Part shown: piece by piece, positions 51,511-60,032 of the stretch
Layout of the letters: every line of letters starts with the position of its first letter
Position numbering within the stretch: position 1 is the first letter of the stretch
Source: DASQPJ01 sp036268355
Lineage (GTDB): Bacteria > Actinomycetota > Actinomycetes > Sporichthyales > Sporichthyaceae
Length of the DNA stretch: 64,000 nt
Direction of reading: 5' to 3'
Assembly: GCA_036268355.1 (NCBI GenBank)
Contig: DATAUG010000241.1
Location: 1 to 64,000 of the forward strand
Program-made: the position numbers and the translations under genes
The notes under the pieces: model-generated
The model's database searches: none
Told to the model about the DNA's origin: nothing
Seen by the model: only the letters and a program-made list of their open reading frames with translations

Positions 51511-52006
51511 GCCGGCCGCGGGCACCCAGCCCGGCGATCTCCAGCACGACCGCGGCCCCGACCGGGACCGCCGCGGCGGCCGTCACCAGCTGGGCGGTGG
51601 CCTCCAGCGTCCCGCCGGTGGCCAGCACGTCGTCGACGATGACCACCCGCGCGCCCGGCTCCAGCCCATCGACGTGCATGTGCAGCACCGCCTCGCCGTA
51701 CTCCAGGGCATAGGCCACGCTCCGGGTCAGGTGGGGCAACTTCCCCGGTTTGCGCACCGGAACCAGGCCGGTGCCCAGGGCCAGCGCCACGGGCGACCCG
51801 AGCAGGAATCCGCGCGCCTCGACCGCGACGATCGCATCCGGCGACAGCGGGCGGCAGACCTCGACCAGCTCGGCGACCATCGCGGCCAGCGCAGCCGGGT
51901 CGGCCAGTACCGGAGAGAGGTCCTTGAACAGGATCCCCGGGACGGGGAAGTCCGCCACGTCGCGGATCAGCTCACGCCAGTCGCCCACCAGGGCCTCAGC
52001 GCACAT
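51473..52006 (-). CDS. apt: adenine phosphoribosyltransferase
   Basis: 177 residues. It salvages adenine to AMP with PRPP. Motifs are VADFPVPGILFKDLSPVL near residue 18, VAVEARGFLLGSPVAL near 60, and the PRPP loop VVIVDDVLATGGTLEATA near 125. I chose ATG 52004-52006 (MCAEALVG), with GAGGAG eleven bases before. Between secF and rel, as in relatives. Confidence 0.94.
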   Translation of the reverse strand: MCAEALVGDWRELIRDVADFPVPGILFKDLSPVLADPAALAAMVAELVEVCRPLSPDAIVAVEARGFLLGSPVALALGTGLVPVRKPGKLPHLTRSVAYALEYGEAVLHMHVDGLEPGARVVIVDDVLATGGTLEATAQLVTAAAAVPVGAAVVLEIAGLGARGRLGSLPVHSLAST

Positions 52007-52093
52007 CGAGCGGCTTTCTCCTCGCCCCTCGTTCCGCGGACGGCCCTGGAAAAGCGTCGGGCCCGCCACTCCACTCGGTTCTCGGTTCGCCGC

Positions 52094-53224
52094 TCAACCC
52101 TTCTTCTCCGACCGGCGCGCAGCCCGCGGAGTGCCGCGCTTGGGTTGCACGCGTTCGCCGGGGGCAGCGCCATCGCGTAGCGCGGCCGCGGGCGCCAGTT
52201 CCCCGCCGCCCGCACCGGTTGCCTCGAAACCGCCCTCGCCGGTGCCGGTGGCGGCCTTCCGGATCGCCGCCTGGCGCTGGGCCACGCGCTTGGCCAGGGC
52301 CTGCATCTCGGGCTCGCGTTCCTTCAGTGCGGCCGCCAGCGGGGTGGCGATGAAGATCGAGGAATAGGCCCCGATCGCCATGCCGACGAACAGCACCAGT
52401 GCGAGGTCCTTGAGCACACCCGCACCGAGGAGGCCTGCCCCGATGAACAACATGCCCGCCACCGGCAGCAACGCGATCAACGAGGTGTTGATCGACCGGA
52501 CCAGCGTCTGGTTGATGGCCAGGTTCGCCGCGCCGCTGTACGTGTAGCGGTTGCCGCTCAGGTCGGCGGTGTTCTCCCGGAGCTTGTCGTAGACGACCAC
52601 CGTGTCGTAGAGCGAGTAACCCAGAATCGTCAGCAAACCGATGACGGTCGCCGGGCTGACCGTGAACCCGACGATCGCATAGATGCCGGTGGTGATCGCC
52701 ACGTCGTGCACGAGGGCGACCAGCGCGCCGGCCGCCAGCTTCCACTCGAACACCATGGCCAGATAGACCGCGAGCAACGCCAGGAAGATGATCAGACTCT
52801 CCAGCGCCTTGCTGGACACATCGGAGCCCCAGCTCGCGCCCACCACCTGGTCGGTGATCTCGTCGACCGGGACGCCGGCCTTCTTGGACAGGGCCGCCCG
52901 GACGTCGATGACCTGTTGCGGGGTCAACTTGCCGGTCTCGACGCTGATCCCGTTGGTGCCCACGGTCTGCACCACCGGGTCGGTGATCCCGGCGCTGGTG
53001 ACCGCGTCGCGCGTGTCGGCGACGGAGATCCCGGCGGCCTTGAACTGGAAGACCGCGCCGCCCTGGAACTCCACGCCCAGGTTCAGATGCCGGACACCCA
53101 GCCCCAACATCGAGACCAGGACCAGCGCCAAGCTCGCCAGGAAGAACTGCTTGCGCCTGCCGATGATGTTGACCGACGTCTCCCCGCTCTGCAGCCGGGC
53201 GCCCAGATCGGCCATTCGCGACAT
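52094..53224 (-). CDS. secF: protein translocase subunit SecF
   Basis: 376 residues. With SecD it uses the proton motive force to help SecYEG export. Six membrane segments are visible, the first near residues 28-48, the others between about 150 and 310. The P-loop-like LGVEFQGGAVFQF after the first helix and the conserved helix with TILGYSLYDTVVVYDKLREN are diagnostic. The C-terminus is a long Ala/Arg/Lys-rich cytoplasmic tail of about 60 residues. The ATG is two bases after the secD stop and uses a GGAGG inside the secD end. Confidence 0.95.
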   Translation of the reverse strand: MSRMADLGARLQSGETSVNIIGRRKQFFLASLALVLVSMLGLGVRHLNLGVEFQGGAVFQFKAAGISVADTRDAVTSAGITDPVVQTVGTNGISVETGKLTPQQVIDVRAALSKKAGVPVDEITDQVVGASWGSDVSSKALESLIIFLALLAVYLAMVFEWKLAAGALVALVHDVAITTGIYAIVGFTVSPATVIGLLTILGYSLYDTVVVYDKLRENTADLSGNRYTYSGAANLAINQTLVRSINTSLIALLPVAGMLFIGAGLLGAGVLKDLALVLFVGMAIGAYSSIFIATPLAAALKEREPEMQALAKRVAQRQAAIRKAATGTGEGGFEATGAGGGELAPAAALRDGAAPGERVQPKRGTPRAARRSEKKG

Positions 53225-53225
53225 C

Positions 53226-54989
53226 TCATGCCTCCTTCGGGGTGGCCGGGCGCAGCGGCGTACGGCGCACCCCGAGGCTCTCCGGGCCGACCCCGGAGTA
53301 CTTCTTGCCCTTGGCGAAGTACGGCCGGCGCATCAGCAGCGTGACCAAGGGCTTGGTGAACGAGGTGATCACGATGACGTCGATGATCGTCGCCATCCCG
53401 AGGGTGAACGCGAAGCCCTTCACGTCGGCGATCGAGAAGTAGTACAGGACCCCGGAGGCCAGCAGTGAGACGAAGTTCGCGGTCCGGATCGTGCGCCAGG
53501 CCCGCTTCCAGCCGTATTCGACGGCGGCACGTGGGGTCCGCCCGTCGCGGATCTCGTCGCGCAATCGCTCGAAGAAGACCACGAAGGAGTCCGCCGTCAA
53601 CCCGATGGAGACGATCAGACCGGCTATGCCGGCGATCGACAGCCGGTAACCGATGCCATTGCCCAACAAGGACACTGCCATGTAGGACATGAATGCCGCG
53701 ATCGTGAGGCCGGCCAACGCCGGGACGCCCAGCCCCCGGTAGAAGAACAGGCAGTAGATGACGACCAGCAGCAGGCCGATCCCACCGGCGATCAGACCGC
53801 CGTGGAGCTGGTCGCTGCCCAGCGTCGCCGACACGGTCTGGACCAACGACTGGGCGAACGCCAACGGCAAGGCGCCGTACTTGAGCACGTTGGCCAGGTC
53901 GGAGGCCTGCTGTTGGGTGAAGCTTCCGGTGATCTGGGCCTGCCCGGAGGCGATCTCCTCGTTCACGGTCGGCGCCGACTGTACCAGGCCGTCGAGGGTG
54001 ATCGCGAGCTGATTGAGCGGGCTGGGCTGCCCGGCCAGTGCCTTGGTGACCGAGGCGAAGGCGGTGGTGCCGTGGCTGTTGAAGTTCAGGTCGATCTGCC
54101 AGTTGCCGATGCTGGCGCCGGACGGCAGTGCGGCGCCGGCGCTGCCGACGTCGGTGCCCTGCACCTGGCTCGGGCCGAGGACGTACTTGGCGAGGCCCTC
54201 CCGGTCGCAGGCCACCACGTAAGCGTCGGCCGGGGCGGTGTCGCCGATGTGCGCGGCGTCCGGCTTGGTGCAGTCGCGCGTGACGAAGTCGTTGCGGACG
54301 CTCTGCGGCACCTGCGCCGAGGCGAGCTCCTGGGGCGACTTACCGGGCGCCGGGGTGGCCGAAGGGGTGGCCCCGGCGGACGGCTTCGCGGAGGTCGCGG
54401 CCGACGGGCTCGCCGACGGGTTGGCCGACGGGCTTGCCGACGGGTTGGCGGCCAGGGTTGCCGCGGGCGCCGGCGTCGGGCTCGGTGCGGCGTCGTCCAG
54501 CAGGGACCTGGACAGCACGCGGGGCTGGGTCGGCGCACCGCTGCCCGGCCCCGCCTGTGACATCGGCGGGCCTTCCTGGATCACCTGCCGGAAACGCAGC
54601 AAGGCGGTCTGACCGACCTGCTGCGCGACGGTGCTGCTGGAATTTCCCGGGACCGAGACGACGATGTTGTTGCTGCCCAACGTGGTCACCTGAGCCTCGG
54701 AGACACCGAAGCCGTTCACCCGCTTCCGGATGATGCCGACCGCCTCGTTCAGCTGGGCCGGCGTGATCGTGCCGCCCTTGCCCCCGGCGTCGGTGGCCAA
54801 CGGCGTGGCGGTCAACGTCACCGAGGTGCCGCCCGCCAGGTCGATGGCCAGCTTCGGCTTCGTCGCGTTCGTCCCGATCATGGCGGCCACACCGGAGACC
54901 ACGAGCACCAGAAGGAACAACAGCGACCGGCCCGGCTTGGACGCGCCCGTGGGTGCCCGGAATCTCGGGCCCCCCTGCTTTGCTGCCAC
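53226..54989 (-). CDS. secD: protein translocase subunit SecD
   Basis: 587 residues. The first membrane helix is at about 22-42. The periplasmic-side domain starts with LAIDLAGGTSVTLT. An insertion of Pro, Ala and Ser (about residues 165-220) is encoded by short tandem repeats near 54380-54480, and separates the two halves of the extracytoplasmic domain. The C-terminal five-helix core contains GLTADSFVVFFERLRDEIRDG. It overlaps nothing; secF follows immediately. The GTG start is at 54987-54989, with AAGGAAGG upstream. Confidence 0.95.
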   Translation of the reverse strand: MAAKQGGPRFRAPTGASKPGRSLLFLLVLVVSGVAAMIGTNATKPKLAIDLAGGTSVTLTATPLATDAGGKGGTITPAQLNEAVGIIRKRVNGFGVSEAQVTTLGSNNIVVSVPGNSSSTVAQQVGQTALLRFRQVIQEGPPMSQAGPGSGAPTQPRVLSRSLLDDAAPSPTPAPAATLAANPSASPSANPSASPSAATSAKPSAGATPSATPAPGKSPQELASAQVPQSVRNDFVTRDCTKPDAAHIGDTAPADAYVVACDREGLAKYVLGPSQVQGTDVGSAGAALPSGASIGNWQIDLNFNSHGTTAFASVTKALAGQPSPLNQLAITLDGLVQSAPTVNEEIASGQAQITGSFTQQQASDLANVLKYGALPLAFAQSLVQTVSATLGSDQLHGGLIAGGIGLLLVVIYCLFFYRGLGVPALAGLTIAAFMSYMAVSLLGNGIGYRLSIAGIAGLIVSIGLTADSFVVFFERLRDEIRDGRTPRAAVEYGWKRAWRTIRTANFVSLLASGVLYYFSIADVKGFAFTLGMATIIDVIVITSFTKPLVTLLMRRPYFAKGKKYSGVGPESLGVRRTPLRPATPKEA

Positions 54990-55034
54990 GATCCTGCCTT
55001 CCTTGGTCGGCCTCGGTGCTGTCTCTATCGCCGG

Positions 55035-55370
55035 TCAGAGCGTCTTCGGCGCCGGTGGTCCATCGTCCTGGGGCTTGTCCGGATTGTCGATCTTGTCCGG
55101 GCTCGACGGCTCAGGCTTCGGCAACAGAATCCTGCGCAACGCCGAGTGCGCACACCGGACCACCACGCCGGGTGCGATCTCCAGGAGCATCGAGTCCTCG
55201 GTCACCTGATCGACACGCCCGTAGAGCCCCGAGGTCGTCAGGACCTCGACCCCGGGCTTGAGGTGCTCCCTGATGTCTGTGGCACGTTGCCTGCGATTCC
55301 GGGCCGGCGCGACCACCAGCAGATACCCCATCGCCATCAGCACGATGAGCAGGAAGGCTTCGCCGGACAC
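55035..55370 (-). CDS. yajC: preprotein translocase subunit YajC
   Basis: 111 residues. One N-terminal membrane helix (FLLIVLMAMGYLLVVAP) and a cytoplasmic domain with RRQRATDIREHLKPGVEVLTTSGLYGRV. It associates with SecDF. A Pro/Asp-rich tail closes the protein. The GTG start lacks a clear ribosome site. Lies between ruvB and secD, as expected. Confidence 0.92.
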   Translation of the reverse strand: MSGEAFLLIVLMAMGYLLVVAPARNRRQRATDIREHLKPGVEVLTTSGLYGRVDQVTEDSMLLEIAPGVVVRCAHSALRRILLPKPEPSSPDKIDNPDKPQDDGPPAPKTL

Positions 55371-55420
55371 CCGGGGAGTCTATTCGCCTGCGCCGCCGCA
55401 ACAGCCGACTCCGGGGCCGC

Positions 55421-56629
55421 TCACGGCAGCGATTCGTCCGGACCGTGCCGTTCCCGGTCGGGACCGTCGCCGAACCCGGGCAGGAAGCCGGTGTCCGGCG
55501 CCGCCGAGGCCGGTGTCGCCGTGAGCGGTGTCGCCGCGGGCGGGGTCAGGCCCAGGTGCCGCCAGGCCGCCGGGGTGGCAACCCGGCCGCGCGGGGTCCT
55601 GGCCAGCAGCCCGGCCCGCACCAGAAACGGCTCGGCCACCTCCTCGACCGTCTCGGTCTCCTCCCCGACAGCCACCGCAAGCGTGGACAGCCCCACCGGG
55701 CCCCCGCCGAACCGCCGCACCAACGCGTCGAGAACAGCACGGTCGAGGCGATCCAGGCCCAGGTCGTCGACGTCGTAGAGGGCCAGGCCGGCCGAGGCCA
55801 CCTCGGCGGTCACCACGCCATCGGCCCGGACCTGGGCGAAGTCGCGCACCCGGCGCAGCAGCCGGTTCGCAATCCGCGGGGTGCCGCGCGAGCGTCCGGC
55901 GATCTCCGTCGCCCCGGCCGTGGCGAGCGTCACCTCGAGCAGCTCGGCAGAGCGTCGCAGCACCTGGCCGAGTTCGCCGGGCGAGTAGAAATCCATGTGT
56001 GCGGTGAACCCGAAGCGGTCGCGCAGCGGCCCGGGCAGCAGCCCGGCCCGGGTGGTCGCGCCGACCAGCGTGAAGGCCGGTATCTCCAACGGGATCGCCG
56101 TGGCGCCCGGCCCCTTGCCGACAATCACGTCGACCCGGAAGTCCTCCATCGCCATGTAGAGCATCTCCTCGGCGGGGCGGGCCATGCGGTGGATCTCGTC
56201 GAGGAACAACACCTCACCCTCGGTGAGCGAGGAGAGCAACGCCGCGAGGTCGCCGGCGTGCTGGATGGCCGGCCCGCTGGTCACCCGCAACGGCATCGCC
56301 AGCTCGGCGGCGATGATCATCGCCAGCGTGGTCTTGCCCAACCCGGGTGGCCCGGACAGCAGCACATGGTCCGGCGGACGACCCCGCATCCGAGCCGCGT
56401 CCAGGATCAGCGAAAGCTGTTCCCGGACCCGCTCCTGACCGACGAACTCGGCCAACCGCTTCGGACGCAGCGCCGCCTCGATGGCTCCCTCGTCCAGCCG
56501 CGCCGCGGCATCGACCAGGCTCTCGGTGCTTGTTGCTCGCTCGGGCTCCCCGCTCGTCGGTTCTTGTTGCTTGCTTGTGCTCCTCGCTCGCAGCTGCTCG
56601 TCGCAGTCGCTCGCGGTCTCCACGGTCAT
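55421..56629 (-). CDS. ruvB: Holliday junction helicase RuvB
   Basis: 402 residues, an AAA+ motor for branch migration. RPKRLAEFVGQERVREQLSL near residue 55, Walker A LSGPPGLGKTTLAMI near 93, Walker B LFLDEIHRMARP near 145, sensor 1 ATTRAGLLPGPLRDRFG, and a C-terminal winged helix. Two oddities: the first 40 residues are a low-complexity, Gln/Ser/Thr/Arg-rich stretch encoded by GAGCGA/AGCAAC-like tracts, and about 40 extra Pro/Ala-rich residues follow the winged helix. The ATG directly follows the ruvA TAG. Confidence 0.95.
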   Translation of the reverse strand: MTVETASDCDEQLRARSTSKQQEPTSGEPERATSTESLVDAAARLDEGAIEAALRPKRLAEFVGQERVREQLSLILDAARMRGRPPDHVLLSGPPGLGKTTLAMIIAAELAMPLRVTSGPAIQHAGDLAALLSSLTEGEVLFLDEIHRMARPAEEMLYMAMEDFRVDVIVGKGPGATAIPLEIPAFTLVGATTRAGLLPGPLRDRFGFTAHMDFYSPGELGQVLRRSAELLEVTLATAGATEIAGRSRGTPRIANRLLRRVRDFAQVRADGVVTAEVASAGLALYDVDDLGLDRLDRAVLDALVRRFGGGPVGLSTLAVAVGEETETVEEVAEPFLVRAGLLARTPRGRVATPAAWRHLGLTPPAATPLTATPASAAPDTGFLPGFGDGPDRERHGPDESLP

Positions 56630-57262
56630 CTAGGACCGATCCAGCACTCGGAGGGCGGCCCGCAACGCCACCGCCACGGTGGCCTCGACCGGCTGTCGCC
56701 CGGTCTCGTCGGCCACGTCGTCGGCCAGGTCGTCGGCGACGGTCTCGATCGCCGCCTCGGCCTCGCGGCTGGACCAGCCGAGGTTCAGCAGTGCACCGGT
56801 CACCTGCTCCTGCCAGCCCGGCGCGACGCGCGCCGCAGGCACCATGGCCACGCCGCCGCGGGGCGGCCCGAGCCGGTCCTTCAGCTCCAGCACGATGCGT
56901 TGCGCGCCCTTGCGCCCGATTCCCGGAACCTTCATGAGCGCGACCAGATCCTCCGCGGCCACGGCCCGGCGCAGTGCCTCCGGGTCGTGCACCGCCAACA
57001 TCGCCTGCGCGATCCGCGGGCCGATCCCGCTGGCGGTGAGCAACAGCTCGAAGACCACACGTTGGTCGTCGTCGGCGAAGCCGTACAGCGTCAGGGAGTC
57101 CTCCCGGACGATCAACGTGCTGGGCAGGTGTGCCCGCTCCCCCACCCGTAGGCCGGCCAAGGTGTTCGGCGTGCAGTGCACGCGCAGCCCCACCCCACCG
57201 ACCTCGACCACGGCGGCGTCCGGACCCAACGCGGCCACCCGACCCGAGACGAACGAGATCAC
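56630..57262 (-). CDS. ruvA: Holliday junction DNA-binding subunit RuvA
   Basis: 210 residues. The OB fold (ISFVSGRVAALGPDAAVVEVGG) is followed by two helix-hairpin-helix motifs (LLLTASGIGPRIAQAML and LMKVPGIGRKGAQRIVLELK) and the C-terminal domain III that contacts RuvB (ALLNLGWSSREAEAAI). The GTG start overlaps the ruvC stop (GTGA). Normal length. Confidence 0.95.
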   Translation of the reverse strand: MISFVSGRVAALGPDAAVVEVGGVGLRVHCTPNTLAGLRVGERAHLPSTLIVREDSLTLYGFADDDQRVVFELLLTASGIGPRIAQAMLAVHDPEALRRAVAAEDLVALMKVPGIGRKGAQRIVLELKDRLGPPRGGVAMVPAARVAPGWQEQVTGALLNLGWSSREAEAAIETVADDLADDVADETGRQPVEATVAVALRAALRVLDRS

Positions 57263-57801
57263 CCGCGAACCCCTTTCGGAAGTCGAGCGGCGGGCACCCC
57301 CGCGGCCGCCGAGGCGATCCGCTGCTGCGCCGTGCCGCGCCAGAGATGACAGATGGCCAGCGCAAGGGCGTCGGCCGCATCGGCCGGACGGGGGGGCCCG
57401 TCGAGCCGCAGCAGCCGGGTGACCATCACGCCGACCTGCTGCTTGTCGGCCCGCCCGCTGCCCGTCACGGCGGCCTTAACCTCGCTCGGCGTGTACAACG
57501 CCACCGGGATGCCGCGCCGCGCCGCACACGCGATCGCCACCGCGCCGGCCTGCGCGGTACCCATCACCGTCCGCACGTTGTGCTGGCTGAACACGCGCTC
57601 CACCGCGACGGCCTGCGGATGATGGACGTCCAACATGAGTTCCACGCTGCGCTCCACCATGAGCAGGCGCTCGCCGAGTGCCGCGGCCGGATCGCTGCGG
57701 ACCACGACCACGTCGACCAGGCAGACCCGCCGGCCGGGCAGGTCGTCGACCACCCCGATGCCGCACCGGGTCAGGCCCGGATCGACACCGAGCACCCGCA
57801 T
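57259..57801 (-). CDS. ruvC: Holliday junction resolvase RuvC
   Basis: 180 residues, RNase H-like endonuclease. Catalytic Asp in MRVLGVDPGLTRCG, Glu in VAVERVFSQHNVRTVMGTAQA near residue 69, and the final acidic pair in DAADALALAICHL near 140. ATG 57799-57801 follows GGAGGCAGCG. First gene of ruvC-ruvA-ruvB. Confidence 0.95.
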   Translation of the reverse strand: MRVLGVDPGLTRCGIGVVDDLPGRRVCLVDVVVVRSDPAAALGERLLMVERSVELMLDVHHPQAVAVERVFSQHNVRTVMGTAQAGAVAIACAARRGIPVALYTPSEVKAAVTGSGRADKQQVGVMVTRLLRLDGPPRPADAADALALAICHLWRGTAQQRIASAAAGVPAARLPKGVRG

Positions 57802-57881
57802 CGCTGCCTCCAGTCCGAACGTCTGTTCGGACCCAAGCTAGAGGAGCGCACCGACAATTCCGCGCCGCGACGCGCTGCGGC

Positions 57882-58499
57882 TCAGCGGTGCTGGCAGGTG
57901 ATGGCGCGGGTGAAGGCGGTGCGGAACTGCGGGTCACCGTCGTAGCGACTCAACCGGCGCATGACACCGGCGACGTCGCGGTCGGAGCTGTCAGCTATCC
58001 GCTGGGCGGCGGTGCGCATCTCCTTGGCCTCCGACCCACCCAGCGCCTGGGCCTTCGGCCGGTAGTGATCGCCGGCCTCGCGGGCGGCATTCAGCGTGGA
58101 CACGATGCCCGCGGCGACCTCCTTACCGTCGGAGAGGTTCGGGATCCCGGCAGCTCGCGTCGTGGCCACCATCTTGGCGAAGGCCACGTCCAGAGAGTCG
58201 TAGTAGCCGAGCAGCGCGCTCCGGGTGGCGGTGCCGGTCATCGCGACTGCCCGGTGCGCCTTGGCGGCGTGGAAGTCGACCCCGAACTGCGCCAGGCCGG
58301 TGCACACGGCGGTCGCGTAGGTGTCCACCGTCACCTTGCGGGTCGACGTGTCGACCACCGGGCCGACGGAGGCCAGGCGGGCGGGGGCGACGACCGGGCG
58401 CTGCGCGCCCACGCCGAGCACGTGATCCTGATCGGACCCGCAACCGGACGTGCCGAGCAGCACCAAGCAGCCCGCACCCAGCATCAACGACCTGCGCAC
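57882..58499 (-). CDS. lipoprotein of unknown function
   Basis: 205 residues. The start GTG 58497-58499 follows GGAGGG at a spacing of five; a longer frame from 58526 is possible. The signal MRRSLMLGAGCLVLLGTSGC ends in a lipobox-like TSGC. The mature part is mostly helical and has two further cysteines (VCTGLAQFG near residue 65, and TCQHR at the very end) that could form a disulfide. No family was recognised. It separates ruvC from yebC, which are usually adjacent, so it is probably lineage-specific. Confidence 0.75.
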   Translation of the reverse strand: MRRSLMLGAGCLVLLGTSGCGSDQDHVLGVGAQRPVVAPARLASVGPVVDTSTRKVTVDTYATAVCTGLAQFGVDFHAAKAHRAVAMTGTATRSALLGYYDSLDVAFAKMVATTRAAGIPNLSDGKEVAAGIVSTLNAAREAGDHYRPKAQALGGSEAKEMRTAAQRIADSSDRDVAGVMRRLSRYDGDPQFRTAFTRAITCQHR

Positions 58500-58581
58500 C
58501 GCACCCTCCGGGGTTAGTTCCCGCACCAGAGGGTGTGTGTCGGCTCGGGCAAGTCACAAGATCACTCGCCCGGGCGGGTGT

Positions 58582-59337
58582 TCAGGCGTCGATCAGCGCC
58601 ATGACGTCGTCGGACACGTCGAAATTGGCATAAACGTTTTGGACGTCGTCGAGGTCGTCGATGGCCTCGATCAACTTGAACACCTTGCGCGCGCCCTCCT
58701 CGTCCAGCGGCACGCTGACCGACGGCAGGAACGAGGCGTCCGCCGACTCGTACTCGATGCCCGCCTCGACCAGCGCCGTGCGAACGGCCACCATGTCGCC
58801 GGCCTCGCTGATCACCTCGAAGGACTCGCCGAGGTTGTTGACCTCCTCGGCGCCCGCCTCCAGCACCGCCAGCAGCACGTCGTCCTCGGACATGCCGGCC
58901 GTGGCCGGGACCATCACGACGCCCTTGCGATTGAACAGGTACGACACCGAACCCGGATCGGCCATCGAGCCGCCGTTGCGAGTCACCGCCACGCGGACCT
59001 CGGAGGCGGCCCGGTTGCGGTTGTCGGTCAGGCACTCGATCAGGATCGCAACGCCGTTCGGCCCGTAGCCCTCGTACGTGATCGTCTGCCAGTCGGCGCC
59101 GCCGGCCTCGACCCCGGAGCCCCGCTTGACCGCGCGGTCGATGTTGTCGTTCGGGACCGAACTCTTCTTGGCCTTCTGGATCGCGTCGTACAGCGTCGGA
59201 TTGCCCGCCGGGTCGCCGCCGCCGGTCCGGGCCGCGACCTCGATGTTCTTGATCAGCTTGGCGAACATCTTGCCGCGCTTGGAGTCGATCACGGCTTTCT
59301 TGTGCTTAGTGGTAGCCCACTTGGAATGACCTGACAT
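58582..59337 (-). CDS. yebC: YebC/PmpR family regulator
   Basis: 251 residues. The N-terminus MSGHSKWATTKHKKAVIDSK with GKMFAKLIKNIEVAAR is the family signature; YEGYGPNGVAILIECLTDN near residue 92 follows. Members act as transcription factors or, in recent work on YebC proteins, assist translation of proline-rich stretches; which holds here is open. Between pdxT and the lipoprotein gene. Confidence 0.94.
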   Translation of the reverse strand: MSGHSKWATTKHKKAVIDSKRGKMFAKLIKNIEVAARTGGGDPAGNPTLYDAIQKAKKSSVPNDNIDRAVKRGSGVEAGGADWQTITYEGYGPNGVAILIECLTDNRNRAASEVRVAVTRNGGSMADPGSVSYLFNRKGVVMVPATAGMSEDDVLLAVLEAGAEEVNNLGESFEVISEAGDMVAVRTALVEAGIEYESADASFLPSVSVPLDEEGARKVFKLIEAIDDLDDVQNVYANFDVSDDVMALIDA

Positions 59338-59405
59338 CCCTGAGTTCCCTCGCCGTGTTTGTCGGTGGAGCCTGGTCCTGCTCGCCGTTGTTCGGTGGCT
59401 CCCGG

Positions 59406-60032
59406 TCAGCTGCTCCGCACCAGGTCCACGAAGTACCGGTGCACGCGCTCGTCGCCGGTGAGTTCGGGGTGGAAGGACGTCGCCAGCAGGTTGCCCTGGC
59501 GAACGGCCACGATCCTACCCAGGGCGCCCGGATCGGGCGCCTGTCGGACACGGGCCAAGACGCTCACCCGGCGGCCGACCTCCTCGACCCAGGGAGCCCG
59601 GATGAACACCGCGCGGAACGCCCCGTCGCCGCCGGCCAGGCCCGGGTCGAGGGCCAGATCGGCCTCGAACGAGTCGATCTGGCGGCCGAAGGCGTTGCGC
59701 CGGACGGTGATGTCCAGTCCACCGACGGTCTCCTGGTCGGCGGCCCCGTCGAGCACCCGGTCGGCGAGCAGGATCATCCCGGCGCAGGAGCCGTACATCG
59801 GCAGCTCGGCCTTCACAGCTGCCCGCAGCGGCTCGAGGACCTCGAAGGCCCGCGCCAGCTTGGCCATCGTGGTCGACTCCCCGCCGGGCAGGACCAGCCC
59901 GGCCACCGCCGCGAGTTCCTCGGCGCGACGTACCCGAACCGCCCGCGCGCCGGCCGCCGTCAGCATCCGCAGGTGCTCGACGACGTCGCCCTGCAGCGCC
60001 AGCACGCCGACCGGTGGCGCCGCGTCGTTCAC
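59406..60032 (-). CDS. pdxT: pyridoxal 5'-phosphate synthase glutaminase subunit
   Basis: 208 residues. It releases ammonia from glutamine for PdxS. Class I amidotransferase triad: Cys in MYGSCAGMILLAD near residue 82 and the His-Glu pair in ATSFHPELTGDERVH near 185. GVLALQGDVVEHLRML and LVLPGGESTTMAKLA are typical. I chose GTG 60030-60032, which overlaps the pdxS stop (GTGA). Confidence 0.95.
   Translation of the reverse strand: MNDAAPPVGVLALQGDVVEHLRMLTAAGARAVRVRRAEELAAVAGLVLPGGESTTMAKLARAFEVLEPLRAAVKAELPMYGSCAGMILLADRVLDGAADQETVGGLDITVRRNAFGRQIDSFEADLALDPGLAGGDGAFRAVFIRAPWVEEVGRRVSVLARVRQAPDPGALGRIVAVRQGNLLATSFHPELTGDERVHRYFVDLVRSS

Noticed and set aside
54370..54480. Short tandem repeats that could suggest a CRISPR array or minisatellite
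   Set aside because: They are in frame inside secD and encode a Pro/Ala/Ser linker. The similar 18-base repeat near 47742 is inside the DUF349 gene.
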